NCBI GenBank assembly: GCA_963809205.1
Contig: CAWEIS010000011.1
Span: 1-64,000 of the forward strand
Length of the DNA stretch: 64,000 nucleotides
Direction of reading: 5' to 3'
Source: DATLLN01 sp963809205
GTDB taxonomy: Bacteria; Actinomycetota; Thermoleophilia; Gaiellales; JAICJC01
Shown here: positions 17,004 through 23,695 of the stretch, piece by piece
How the letters are laid out: each line of letters starts with the position of its first letter
How positions within the stretch are numbered: the first letter of the stretch is position 1
Notes under the pieces: generated by a model
What the model was told of the DNA's origin: nothing
Seen by the model: the letters and a program-made list of their open reading frames with translations, nothing else
The model's database searches: none
Program-made: the position numbers and the translations under genes

Positions 17004-17150
17004 TTATTCTGCTCCTCGGATCGCAGCCATCGCGTCGTTGATCGCCTTGCCGAGGTTGCCCCCCTCTCTCAGTAGGAGGAGCTTCTGGAAACGGGCCAGT
17101 TCGGGGAGGTACAAGACCCGGCGGCTCTGTGTGCGCCCGGCCCACGTGGA
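17004..17150 (-). pseudogene. Fragment of a type I restriction-modification HsdM subunit
   Basis: The minus-strand frame reads YLPELARFQKLLLLREGGNL then GKAINDAMAAIRGAE and stops. LGKAINDAMxAIE with an upstream LPELARFxxL is characteristic of the N-terminal helical domain of HsdM methylases. Only about 45 residues of a protein of about 500 remain; the methyltransferase motifs are gone. It suggests that a restriction-modification module once occupied this end of the region. Confidence 0.5.
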
Positions 17151-17272
17151 TGGCACGACCCTCGACGAAGATCCTCTGAGCGGGGCTTGAACGCAGCCCG
17201 GAGTTCCCAGTTTGCTTCCCACCCCTCCTGGCGCGGAGGCCAACGACATGGCTCAGCCCGCTCCTGCATTCA

Positions 17273-17316
17273 TGGGCCGTGCAGGTCTCGAACCTGCGAC
17301 CTTGGGTTAAAAGTCC
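17273..17316 (-). other. 3' half of tRNA-Lys (UUU), likely attachment-site scar
   Basis: The minus strand carries the anticodon loop CTTTTAA (17307-17313), the 3' anticodon stem, a variable loop, a perfect T arm (GCAGG-TTCGAGA-CCTGC, 17281-17297), the 3' acceptor strand ACGGCCC and discriminator A. The 5' half is missing: the sequence before the anticodon does not pair with CCCAA and holds no D arm. Half-tRNAs cut at the anticodon loop are typical of integrase attachment sites. Confidence 0.6.
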
Positions 17317-17344
17317 GGGTGCCCTCCGGGGGGAGGGCCCGATT

Positions 17345-17551
17345 TCAAGACGGGTGGCGCGAGGCGACAGCCTGTGATGGTTGTCCGAGCTTGAAGTAGC
17401 CCATCTTGCGAAGCGCCCAGACCTCTTGCTCCGGTGTCAGCGAGTCCCAGTAGGCCACCGCTTCGCGCTCCCTCTGGGCACGGCTCGTCGGCTTCTCCGC
17501 TGGTGGCGGAGGCAAAGTACGAGGGACGAATCGTGCACTTTTCGGCATTTC
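17345..17551 (-). CDS. Hypothetical 68-residue protein
   Basis: An unrecognised protein with a basic, Pro-rich N-terminus (MPKSARFVPRTLPPPPAEKP) and a protein-like helical end (YWDSLTPEQEVWALRKMGYF). An alternative ATG at 17581 would add ten residues and abut the tRNA-Arg 3' end. It lies between tRNA-Arg and the tRNA-Lys half, so it may be carried by whatever element inserted there. Confidence 0.4.
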   Translation of the reverse strand, partial: EMPKSARFVPRTLPPPPAEKPTSRAQREREAVAYWDSLTPEQEVWALRKMGYFKLGQPSQAVASRHPS

Positions 17552-17580
17552 GGGCCTTCGAAAACGGCTTGGTTGAGCCA

Positions 17581-17653
17581 TGCGCCCGGCACGATTCGAA
17601 CGTGCGACCTCTGCCTCCGCAGGGCAGCGCTCTATCCCCTGAGCTACGGGCGC
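17581..17653 (-). tRNA. tRNA-Arg (anticodon GCG)
   Basis: A complete 73-base cloverleaf on the minus strand: acceptor GCGCCCG/CGGGCGC, D arm GCTC...GAGC, anticodon stem CTGCC/GGCAG with loop CTGCGGA, T arm GCACG-TTCGAAT-CGTGC, discriminator A. The anticodon reads GCG, where most bacteria have ACG (modified to ICG) for CGU/CGC/CGA. No CCA is encoded. Confidence 0.9.
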
Positions 17654-17697
17654 GTCCCGGGCAGTCTACCGGCGCTCGCCGGCCCCGAGTGCCGTGC

Positions 17698-17727
17698 TTG
17701 ACATGTGACCAAAAGGTCACGTATGAT
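17698..17727 (+). promoter_or_regulatory. Consensus promoter of the first ArsR-AHSA1 operon
   Basis: TTGACA (17698-17703) and TATGAT (17722-17727) are separated by 18 bases. The start of transcription, seven or eight bases beyond the -10 box, falls on the ATG at 17735, so the message is expected to be leaderless. Confidence 0.75.
17705..17720. promoter_or_regulatory. Palindromic operator in the promoter spacer
   Basis: GTGACC-AAAA-GGTCAC is a perfect inverted repeat lying exactly between the -35 and -10 boxes, the classic place for an ArsR-family repressor that controls its own operon. Confidence 0.7.
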
Positions 17728-17734
17728 GTCAGGC

Positions 17735-18055
17735 ATGGATGACGACGAGGTCTTCAAGGCGCTGGCCGATCCCACCCGGCGGCACCTGCTCGACCGGCTG
17801 TTCGCGCGCGACGGCCGGACGCTGACCGAGCTCGAATCGGAGCTGGAGATGTCCCGCTTCGGCGTGATGAAGCACCTGCGCGTGCTGGAGCGGGCCGGCC
17901 TCGTCGTCAGCCGCAGGTCGGGGCGGGAGAAGCTGCACTACCTGAACCCCGTCCCCATCCGCCTGATCCACGACCGGTGGATCGACAAGTACACGGAGCG
18001 CCAGGTCTCGGCGCTCGCCGACCTCAAGGCCGAGCTGGAGGAGAACGCGTCATGA
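17735..18055 (+). CDS. ArsR-family transcriptional regulator
   Basis: A 106-residue winged-helix protein. It begins DDDEVFKALADPTRRHLLDR, the usual ArsR opening, followed by LTELESELEMSRFGVMKHLR (recognition helix region) and the wing GREKLHYLNPVPI. No metal-binding Cys pair is present, so it belongs to the ArsR group that accompanies AHSA1/START proteins rather than the arsenic sensors. The ATG at 17735 coincides with the predicted transcription start; longer frames upstream run into the promoter. Its stop overlaps the next start (ATGA). Self-repression through the palindrome at 17705 is inferred. Confidence 0.85.
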   Translation: MDDDEVFKALADPTRRHLLDRLFARDGRTLTELESELEMSRFGVMKHLRVLERAGLVVSRRSGREKLHYLNPVPIRLIHDRWIDKYTERQVSALADLKAELEENAS

Positions 18056-18504
18056 GCACCACCACGCCCACGCACCTGGCGACCCAGGTGTACCAGATCT
18101 TCATCAAGGCGACCCCGGAGCAGCTGTGGGACGCCATCACCAAGCCGGAGTTCACCGCCCGCTACTTCCACGGCGCACGGATCACGGTGACGCCCGACCA
18201 CTACGAGTCGCTCGGCCCCGACGACGCCGTCTGGGGCGACGCCGCGGTCGAGGTCTTCGATCCGCCGCGCAAGCTCGCGCACGGCTGGCGCTCGATGTAC
18301 GACCCGATGCTGAACGAGGAGAGCGAGAGCCGGGTCACCTGGGAGATCGAGCCGGACGATGACGGCGTCTGCAAGCTGACCGTCACCCACGACAGGCTGG
18401 AGGGCGCGCCGCGCACCGCCGAGTCGGTCAGCGGCGAGGGCTGGATGGGCGTGCTGAGCGCTCTGAAGACGCTGCTCGAGACCGGTCAGCCGCTGAACGG
18501 CTGA
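18052..18504 (+). CDS. SRPBCC/AHSA1-domain protein, first of a tandem pair
   Basis: A 150-residue START-like fold protein: QVYQIFIKATPEQLWDAITK, FTARYFHGARITVT, KLAHGWRSMYDP and the C-terminal helix GWMGVLSALKTLLETGQP. AHSA1-type proteins form a hydrophobic pocket and are often co-transcribed with ArsR regulators; ligands are unknown. The ATG overlaps the ArsR stop by four bases, indicating translational coupling. The next gene is a close copy. Confidence 0.85.
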   Translation: MSTTTPTHLATQVYQIFIKATPEQLWDAITKPEFTARYFHGARITVTPDHYESLGPDDAVWGDAAVEVFDPPRKLAHGWRSMYDPMLNEESESRVTWEIEPDDDGVCKLTVTHDRLEGAPRTAESVSGEGWMGVLSALKTLLETGQPLNG

Positions 18505-18509
18505 CCCAC

Positions 18510-18947
18510 ATGAGCACGACCACGACCCATGTGTTCACGATCTTCATCCGGGCGACGCCGGAGCAGATCTGGGATGCCATCACCCGGCCGGAGTTCACGG
18601 CCCGCTACTTCCATGGGTCGCGGATCACGATCACGCCCGAGCGCCGTGCGTCGCTCGCCCCGGACGGCAGCGTCCGGGGCGACACGGCGGTCGTGGTGTT
18701 CGACCCGCCGCGCCGGCTGGTGCACGGGTGGCGCTCGCTCTACGACCCGGCGATGGCGCAGGAGCCGGAGAGCCGGGTGGCCTGGGAGATCGAGCCTGGG
18801 GACGGCGGCGTCTGCAAGCTGACCGTCACCCACGACCGGCTGGAGGGCGCGCCGCGCACCGCGCAGGAGGTCAGCGGCGTGGGCTGGATGGGCGTGCTGA
18901 GCGCCCTGAAGACGCTGCTCGAGACCGGGCAGCCGCTGCACGGCTGA
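18510..18947 (+). CDS. SRPBCC/AHSA1-domain protein, second of a tandem pair
   Basis: A 145-residue paralogue of the preceding protein, sharing most of its length (FIRATPEQIWDAITRPEFTA; VCKLTVTHDRLEGAPRTA; GVLSALKTLLETGQPLHG). It follows five bases after the first gene, so all three genes form one operon. The closeness of the copies points to tandem duplication within this lineage, with some divergence in the middle (ERRASLAPDGSVRGDT versus DHYESLGPDDAVWGDA) that could change ligand preference. Confidence 0.85.
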   Translation: MSTTTTHVFTIFIRATPEQIWDAITRPEFTARYFHGSRITITPERRASLAPDGSVRGDTAVVVFDPPRRLVHGWRSLYDPAMAQEPESRVAWEIEPGDGGVCKLTVTHDRLEGAPRTAQEVSGVGWMGVLSALKTLLETGQPLHG

Positions 18948-18950
18948 CGC

Positions 18951-19468
18951 TCACCCCCGGACGAAGCTGCAGGCCTCGTCCGCCAGGGCGTCCCAGTCGG
19001 CGCCGGCGTCCGGCGGGACGCTCGCCCACTCGCGCATCGGGCGGCCCTTGCCGGCGTCGAAGCGGCGTGCCCTGGCCGGCCTCGACGAGCGCGGTCGACG
19101 CGATCCGCCGGCAGCTTCACGACCAGCTCGCCGCGGACGAGCATCGCGAAGATCTTGCCGCCGACGCGGAGGCCGGCGTTCGCGCCGAACCCTGTGCCCT
19201 CGCTGACGCCGGCATCGGCGAGGTGGCGCACGGCGATCCGGTCGAACCGCTCCTCCGCGGTCACGCCGAAGCCGCGCCGCTCGGCGCAGACCGGGCAGAT
19301 CACGTGCTCCTCGCCGTCGCCCCGGTCCTCCTCGCGCAACCAGTGCGGCGGCGCCGTCGCCGCGTCGTGGCCGTACGTCGTGGCCGCCGCGCCGCAGGGG
19401 CAGCGGTACACCGCGCAGAGGTACGGATAGGGTGCGTCGATCAGCTCGTACGTCACGCCCATACGCAT
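18951..19468 (-). CDS. TfoX-N/YjbR-like protein with an N-terminal Cys-rich segment, frameshifted
   Basis: Read with two compensating single-base shifts at about 19060-19095, this encodes about 170 residues. Residues 1-70 hold two Cys pairs (YRCPCGAAA and VICPVCAERRG), a zinc-ribbon-like start. The rest matches the TfoX N-terminal/YjbR fold: GGKIFAMLVRGELVVKLPAD, then ALVEAGQG, FDAGKGRPMREW and a final EACSFV helix. Start at 19468 (or 19462); only 14 bases separate it from the divergent MFS start. Proteins of this fold are often described as MmcQ/YjbR-like with unknown role. The Cys-rich fusion is unusual if it is not caused by sequence error. Confidence 0.5.
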
Positions 19469-19482
19469 ATGGTGACACGCTC

Positions 19483-20927
19483 GTGACCGATGTGGCAACC
19501 CCGGCGGTCGCGGCCGACGACGGCCGCCGCCGCTGGATCCTGATCGCGACCATCATCGGCTCGTCGATGACCTTCATCGACGGCACCGTCGTCAACATCG
19601 CGCTGCCCACGATCGGCCGCGACCTGGACGCCGGCCTGGCCGCCCAGCAGTGGATCATGCTGTCCTACTCGCTGGCCGTCGCGTCGCTGTACATCGTGGC
19701 CGGCGCGCTCGGCGACCGCTACGGCCGCTGGCCGCTGTTCGTGGGCGGCGTGGCCGGGTTCGCGGTCGCCTCGGCGCTGGCCGGCGTCGCCCAGAACACC
19801 GAGATGCTGGTGGCCGCCCGCGTGCTGCAGGGCGTCGCCGGCGCGCTGCTGACCACCAACAGCCTGGCGCTGCTGCGGGCGACCTACGCCGAGGACAGCG
19901 GCCGCGCGGTCGGGCTGTGGACGGCGTGGAGCGGGATCGGGACGATGCTCGGCCCGCCGCTGGGCGGCCTGCTCGTGCAGTACGCGTCGTGGGAGTGGAT
20001 CTTCTTCATCAACCTGCCCGGCGCCGTGCTCGCCCTGGTGCTGGCCTTCGCCGGCCGGTCGCCGGAGCGCCTGCCCGAGCACCCGCGACCGGTGCAGGTG
20101 TTCGGCTCCGCGACCATCGCGATCACCTTCGGCACGCTCACCTACGGCCTGATCGAGGGCGCGCAGGCCGGGTTCGCGCACGGTGCTCTGGGCGTTCGCG
20201 CTGTCGGCCGTCGGCCTCGTCCTGCTGGTCGTCTCCGAGCGGCGCTCGGCCAACCCGCTGCTGCCGCTCGACCTGCTGCGAAGCCGCGTCTTCCGGGTTG
20301 CCAACATCTACACCTGGCTGGTCTACGCGGCGCTCGGCGGGTCGACGTTCTACCTGGCCCTCTACCTGCAGTCGGCGGCGGTCGGCTACGAGCCGGCCCG
20401 GGCGTCGCTGATCTTCCTGCCGATCAGCCTGGTCATGTTCTTCCTGGCGCCCCGGTTCGGCAAGCTGGCCGACCGCGACGGGCCGCGGCGCTGGCTGATC
20501 TGGGCGCCGCTGGTGATGTCGGTCGGGCTGCTCCTGCTGACGCTCGTCACGGACACCAACCCGCTGCTGCCGCTGCCCGGCGTGCTGGTGTTCGCGCTTC
20601 GGCCTGGCGATGCTGGTCGCGCCGATCACCGCCACCGCGCTGAAGGCCGCGCCCGACCGCTACGCCGGCCTGGCCGCCGGCGTCAACACGACGGTCTCGC
20701 GGCTGGGCGGGCTGATGGCGACGCCGCTGATCGGCGTCGTCATCACGCTCGTCTTCGCGTCCGCCTCGCCCCACCCGAACGCCGATCCGTTCGCGACCCA
20801 CGTCGCGTCGGCCGACCAGCGCGACGCCACCGTCACGGCGTTCCGGGCGGGGATGGGCGTCGCCGTTGCGCTGTGCGTCGCCGGGTCGCTGCTGGCCGCC
20901 CGGGGGCTGCGCCGCGACGATCGCTGA
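19483..20927 (+). CDS. DHA2-family (EmrB/QacA-type) multidrug MFS transporter, frameshifted
   Basis: A 14-helix major facilitator transporter of about 480 residues. Motif D1/A segments are clear: SSMTFIDGTVVNIALPTIG (helix 1), GDRYGRWPLFVGG (motif A), RVLQGVAGALL, and motif C-like GIGTMLGPPLGGLLV. The frame shifts near 20180 and again near 20598; the second part (VLWAFALSAVGLVLLVVSER to LPGVLVFA) and third part (FGLAMLVAPITATALKAAP to the stop at 20927) complete the family length. Start GTG at 19483 fits the family. Export of drugs or metabolites by proton antiport is the family role; the substrate is unknown. Confidence 0.7.
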
Positions 20928-21001
20928 CGCGGGTGCTGACACCCGGTGGATGGTGGGTTTTCCGTACTGCGGCCCGGATCGCCGGGTCGTACGCTGCGGG
21001 T

Positions 21002-21325
21002 ATGGAAGCTCTCGCACATCGAAATCAGCTCGCGAAGTTCATCGACGCGGCGCTGACTCCGCGGACGTGGCGCGGGCGCACGCTGGCCGCGGTGCCGATT
21101 CCCGGCGCCGTGCTCGCCCGCTGCGCCGAGACGATGCGCGGCATCGCCGATGCGCTGCGCGACGAGCGGCGCGCGGTGGACGACGCGACGCTGGCCGAGC
21201 TCGAGCACGTGCTGACGCGGGGCGCGTCGTCGCCGCTCTACGACGGCGGACATCCGATCCGCGCGCTGCACACGCTGACCGCCATCGAGTCGCGGTTCGG
21301 CGACCTGCGCACGCGCGGCGCGTAG
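21002..21325 (+). CDS. Hypothetical 107-residue helical protein
   Basis: Not recognised. Predominantly helical and Arg/Ala-rich: MEALAHRNQLAKFIDAALTP, a central CAETMRGIADALRDERRAV and a final HPIRALHTLTAIESRFGDL. No membrane segment and a single Cys. The ATG at 21002 follows GCGGGT; the MFS gene ends 75 bases upstream, so co-transcription is possible. Confidence 0.6.
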   Translation: MEALAHRNQLAKFIDAALTPRTWRGRTLAAVPIPGAVLARCAETMRGIADALRDERRAVDDATLAELEHVLTRGASSPLYDGGHPIRALHTLTAIESRFGDLRTRGA

Positions 21326-21348
21326 CTCAGCGAGAGGTGTCCGGCTGG

Positions 21349-21543
21349 CTAGTAGCCGGCGGGGTGGTCTCGATCCCAGTGCCGCCGGTACCACTCCTCG
21401 CCGCGCCACGGCACGGGGTTGCGGTGGTCGCTGCGGATGGCCGCGACGAGGGCGCCGGCGAGGACGACGGCGTTGACCAGGAGGGCGATGCCGACCGCGA
21501 CGACCGCGGCCGTGAAGATGGTGTCTCCGATGTCACCAAGCAT
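21349..21543 (-). CDS. Small membrane protein
   Basis: A 64-residue protein with one long hydrophobic stretch (TIFTAAVVAVGIALLVNAVV, continuing LAGALVAAI), which could be one long or two short helices. A charged Trp/His-rich tail follows (WRGEEWYRRHWDRDHPAGY). No family is recognised. The clear hydrophobic/charged layout and an AGGAG on its upstream side support the call. Confidence 0.55.
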   Translation of the reverse strand: MLGDIGDTIFTAAVVAVGIALLVNAVVLAGALVAAIRSDHRNPVPWRGEEWYRRHWDRDHPAGY

Positions 21544-21668
21544 GTCCAGATACTCCTACGTGTGGGTATCTGAACTACGCCGGGACGCTGCGTGCTGGTT
21601 GTTCGGCTAACCCACGCGGCCTCCGCCGCCGATACATGTTCCAGTGACCTGGATGACGGACAGCGGCA

Positions 21669-21833
21669 GTGGGTAAGCATTCCAAGTACGACCCATGCCC
21701 CCGCTGCGGCGGGCCGCGGCAGCCCGTGTACGGGCCGGTGCAGGTCTCGGGCTCCACGTTCACCGGCGTGGTGGCCATCCCCGCGTTCAAGTACACACGC
21801 GTCTGCGGCTGCTACACCGTCACGCGCGCCTGA
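21669..21833 (+). CDS. 54-residue zinc-ribbon-like protein
   Basis: A short gene from GTG at 21669: VGKHSKYDPCPRCGGPRQPV, a central VQVSGSTFTGVVAIPAF and an ending YTRVCGCYTVTRA. CPRCG and VCGCY give four cysteines spaced like a small zinc ribbon. It is unrelated to the 453 family. No strong ribosome-binding site is seen, and its last 14 bases overlap the convergent methyltransferase gene. Coding is supported by the paired Cys motifs. Confidence 0.5.
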   Translation: MGKHSKYDPCPRCGGPRQPVYGPVQVSGSTFTGVVAIPAFKYTRVCGCYTVTRA

Positions 21834-22550
21834 CGCGCCCGACGAAGATCGCCCAGCCGAGCAGTGGGCGATGGATCTCCAGGTACGCCCGCCGTCGCGG
21901 CCTCGTGGCCTGCACGGATCTCCGCGACGTGCGGGTCGTCCGGGTGCTCGGCCAGCCACTCCTCGGCCGCTCGCCAGTGCAGGCTTTCGTAGCGATCCCA
22001 GTCGTCGCGTGACGCGGCGATCGACGCCGGTCATGCCCAGGCCGGCGGCCGCGAACCGGCTCGACCGTGGCCGCGAGGCCGACGTAGTCCATCGGATCGA
22101 CAGCCGGCGGGCAGCGGCCAGCGGCAGCCAGAACGGCTCGCCGATGGCGACGAACCCGCCGGGACGGCCGGGGCGAGCACGGCGGCCGCGTCGGCGATGG
22201 TGCCCCACACGAAGCTCGCCCCGAGGCACAGCGCGACGTCGTAGCGCGGCGGGCTCGAACGTGGCCGCCGACGCGTCCGCGGTCTCGACCTCGATCAGCC
22301 GCTCGAGGCCGGCGGCTGCGATCCGTTCGCGGGCGGCGTCGGCGAAGCCGGAGCGCAGCTCGATGCCGCGGATCCTGCAGCCGTGCTCGGCTGCGAGGAT
22401 CAGCGCCGGCCCGGCCTTGCCGCAGGCCACGTCCAGCACGCTGGTCTGCGGGGTCAGGCGCAGGTACTCGCCGAGCAGCCGGATCTTCGCGGGACTCGTC
22501 GGGTTCTGCAGGTCGTGATCCCGCTCGAGGATCTCCCACGGCAAGGTCAT
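21820..22550 (-). pseudogene. SAM-dependent methyltransferase with several frameshifts
   Basis: From the ATG at 22550: MTLPWEILERDHDLQNPTSP, then the SAM-binding motif SVLDVACGKAGPALILAAEH and GIELRSGFADAARERI. After about residue 100 the conserved parts (GASFVWGTIADA, GGFVAIGEPFW, VDPMDYVGLAATVE, RRAYLEIHRPLLGWAIFVGR) appear in alternating frames, so at least four single-base shifts are needed. The family is a class I methyltransferase that acts on small molecules. Real decay and sequence error both remain possible. Confidence 0.6.
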
Positions 22551-22554
22551 TCAG

Positions 22555-22644
22555 CGGAGGGGGAGGGATTCGAACCCTCGATGGACGTAAACCGCCCATA
22601 ACGGTTTTCGAGACCGCCGCATTCAACCACTCTGCCACCCCTCC
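22555..22644 (-). tRNA. tRNA-Ser (anticodon CGA)
   Basis: A 90-base class II tRNA on the minus strand: acceptor GGAGGGG/CCCCTCC, anticodon loop CTCGAAA, a long variable arm, T arm GAGGG-TTCGAAT-CCCTC and discriminator G. Anticodon CGA decodes UCG. It ends five bases from the start of the divergent-side methyltransferase remnant. Confidence 0.95.
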
Positions 22645-22784
22645 CGGTGGTGCGATTCGAGTCTACCAGCGAGCTCTCGGGTTCCCGTCTGGAGCCTCGC
22701 CGACCGTGCCGGGAAGATCGCCCACGTTGCAACCGTCGCATGTGTGAAGGTCCGCATTCGGCGGTCCGAACGAAGGGAGTCCCT

Positions 22785-23582
22785 GTGGATCAGCAGGCGA
22801 CACTTAGCTTGGCGCTCGCGGGCGGGTCGGCCGCCCCCGGGCTTGACATCGACCTGCGCAGGGCTGACATCGAGACGGCGCTCGGCTCCGGGGATGAGGG
22901 ACCGATCGAGCTGCTGCTCGAGCTGGAGGCCCGCGAGGTCGACGGCGGCGCCACCCGGCGCCACACGCTCGCGGTCGGCTGCATGCCCGCCGATCTCGAG
23001 CGGATCCTGGAGGACCCAGGCGAGAGCGTCCGGCTCAGCTTCGACGCGGAGGCGTTGGAGCGCGCGATCCGCACGCCCGAGCTCGAGGCTCACGGTCTGC
23101 GCGAGAAGATGGCCGTGGTGGCTGTCGTGGTCGCCACGACCGGCGCCGCCGCGGGCGGCGCCCAGGCGATGCCCACCATGGGTGGGCAGGGCGGCACCGG
23201 CGCCTCCGTGACGTCGATCCGCGACATGCCGGCCGACTCGATCAGCGCGTCCGCCGCATCCACCGAGGGTGCGCCGGCGACCCGGGCGAACCCCAGTGCT
23301 GCCGCGGCAGCGGTGGCGGCAGCCGGCTCGCAGAGCTCCGACCAGCGCGGGCCGTACTCCGGTGGCGCGCCGTTCCAGGGACCGCAGACGGAGACGCCGG
23401 CTCGTGACCTGCCGGCGGATTCGGTTCGGGCGTCCCAGGTGCCGCGCGGCGCGATCGTCGCCGGGGGCTCGAGCTCGGTCGACTCGACGACCGCCGTCGT
23501 CGTCGGCGGCATCGCGCTGACGCTGCTCGGCGCGGCCTTCGGCGCAGCGGTGGCCTCTCGCCGCATTCCCACGGCGCCGTGA
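22785..23582 (+). CDS. Hypothetical membrane-anchored protein with internal repeats
   Basis: A 265-residue protein of unknown function. The first 100 residues are an acidic, non-repetitive domain (LDIDLRRADIETALGSGDEG). A hydrophobic stretch (MAVVAVVVATTGAAAGGAQA, about residues 107-126) leads into a Ser/Ala/Pro-rich region holding two copies of a RD-x-PADS-x-x-AS motif (IRDMPADSISAS and ARDLPADSVRAS). A C-terminal transmembrane helix (AVVVGGIALTLLGAAFGAAV) ends in an Arg pair. GTG at 22785 follows AAGGGAG by six bases. A 14-bp terminator hairpin follows the stop. The layout suggests a cell-surface protein tethered at its C-terminus. Confidence 0.6.
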   Translation: MDQQATLSLALAGGSAAPGLDIDLRRADIETALGSGDEGPIELLLELEAREVDGGATRRHTLAVGCMPADLERILEDPGESVRLSFDAEALERAIRTPELEAHGLREKMAVVAVVVATTGAAAGGAQAMPTMGGQGGTGASVTSIRDMPADSISASAASTEGAPATRANPSAAAAAVAAAGSQSSDQRGPYSGGAPFQGPQTETPARDLPADSVRASQVPRGAIVAGGSSSVDSTTAVVVGGIALTLLGAAFGAAVASRRIPTAP

Positions 23583-23594
23583 CCGAACTCCGCG

Positions 23595-23627
23595 AGGTGA
23601 CGGCCGGCCGGCCGCCGGCCGTCACCT
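23595..23627 (+). terminator. Rho-independent-type terminator
   Basis: A perfect 14-bp stem (AGGTGACGGCCGGC with its complement) and five-base loop CGGCC, 13 bases after the stop of the 22785 gene, followed by GCTGTTT. Confidence 0.7.
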
Positions 23628-23695
23628 GCTGTTTCGCGGATGGATCGCTGAGCGTGCGACGCGCCAAATCTCGGGTCTGCTAGCGTCGTTCGTCC

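Noticed and set aside
17316..17345. Complete tRNA-Lys with a degenerate 5' half
   Set aside because: A GGGCCCT stretch upstream could pair with most of the acceptor strand, but there is no D arm and the anticodon stem does not pair, so a functional tRNA is not supported.
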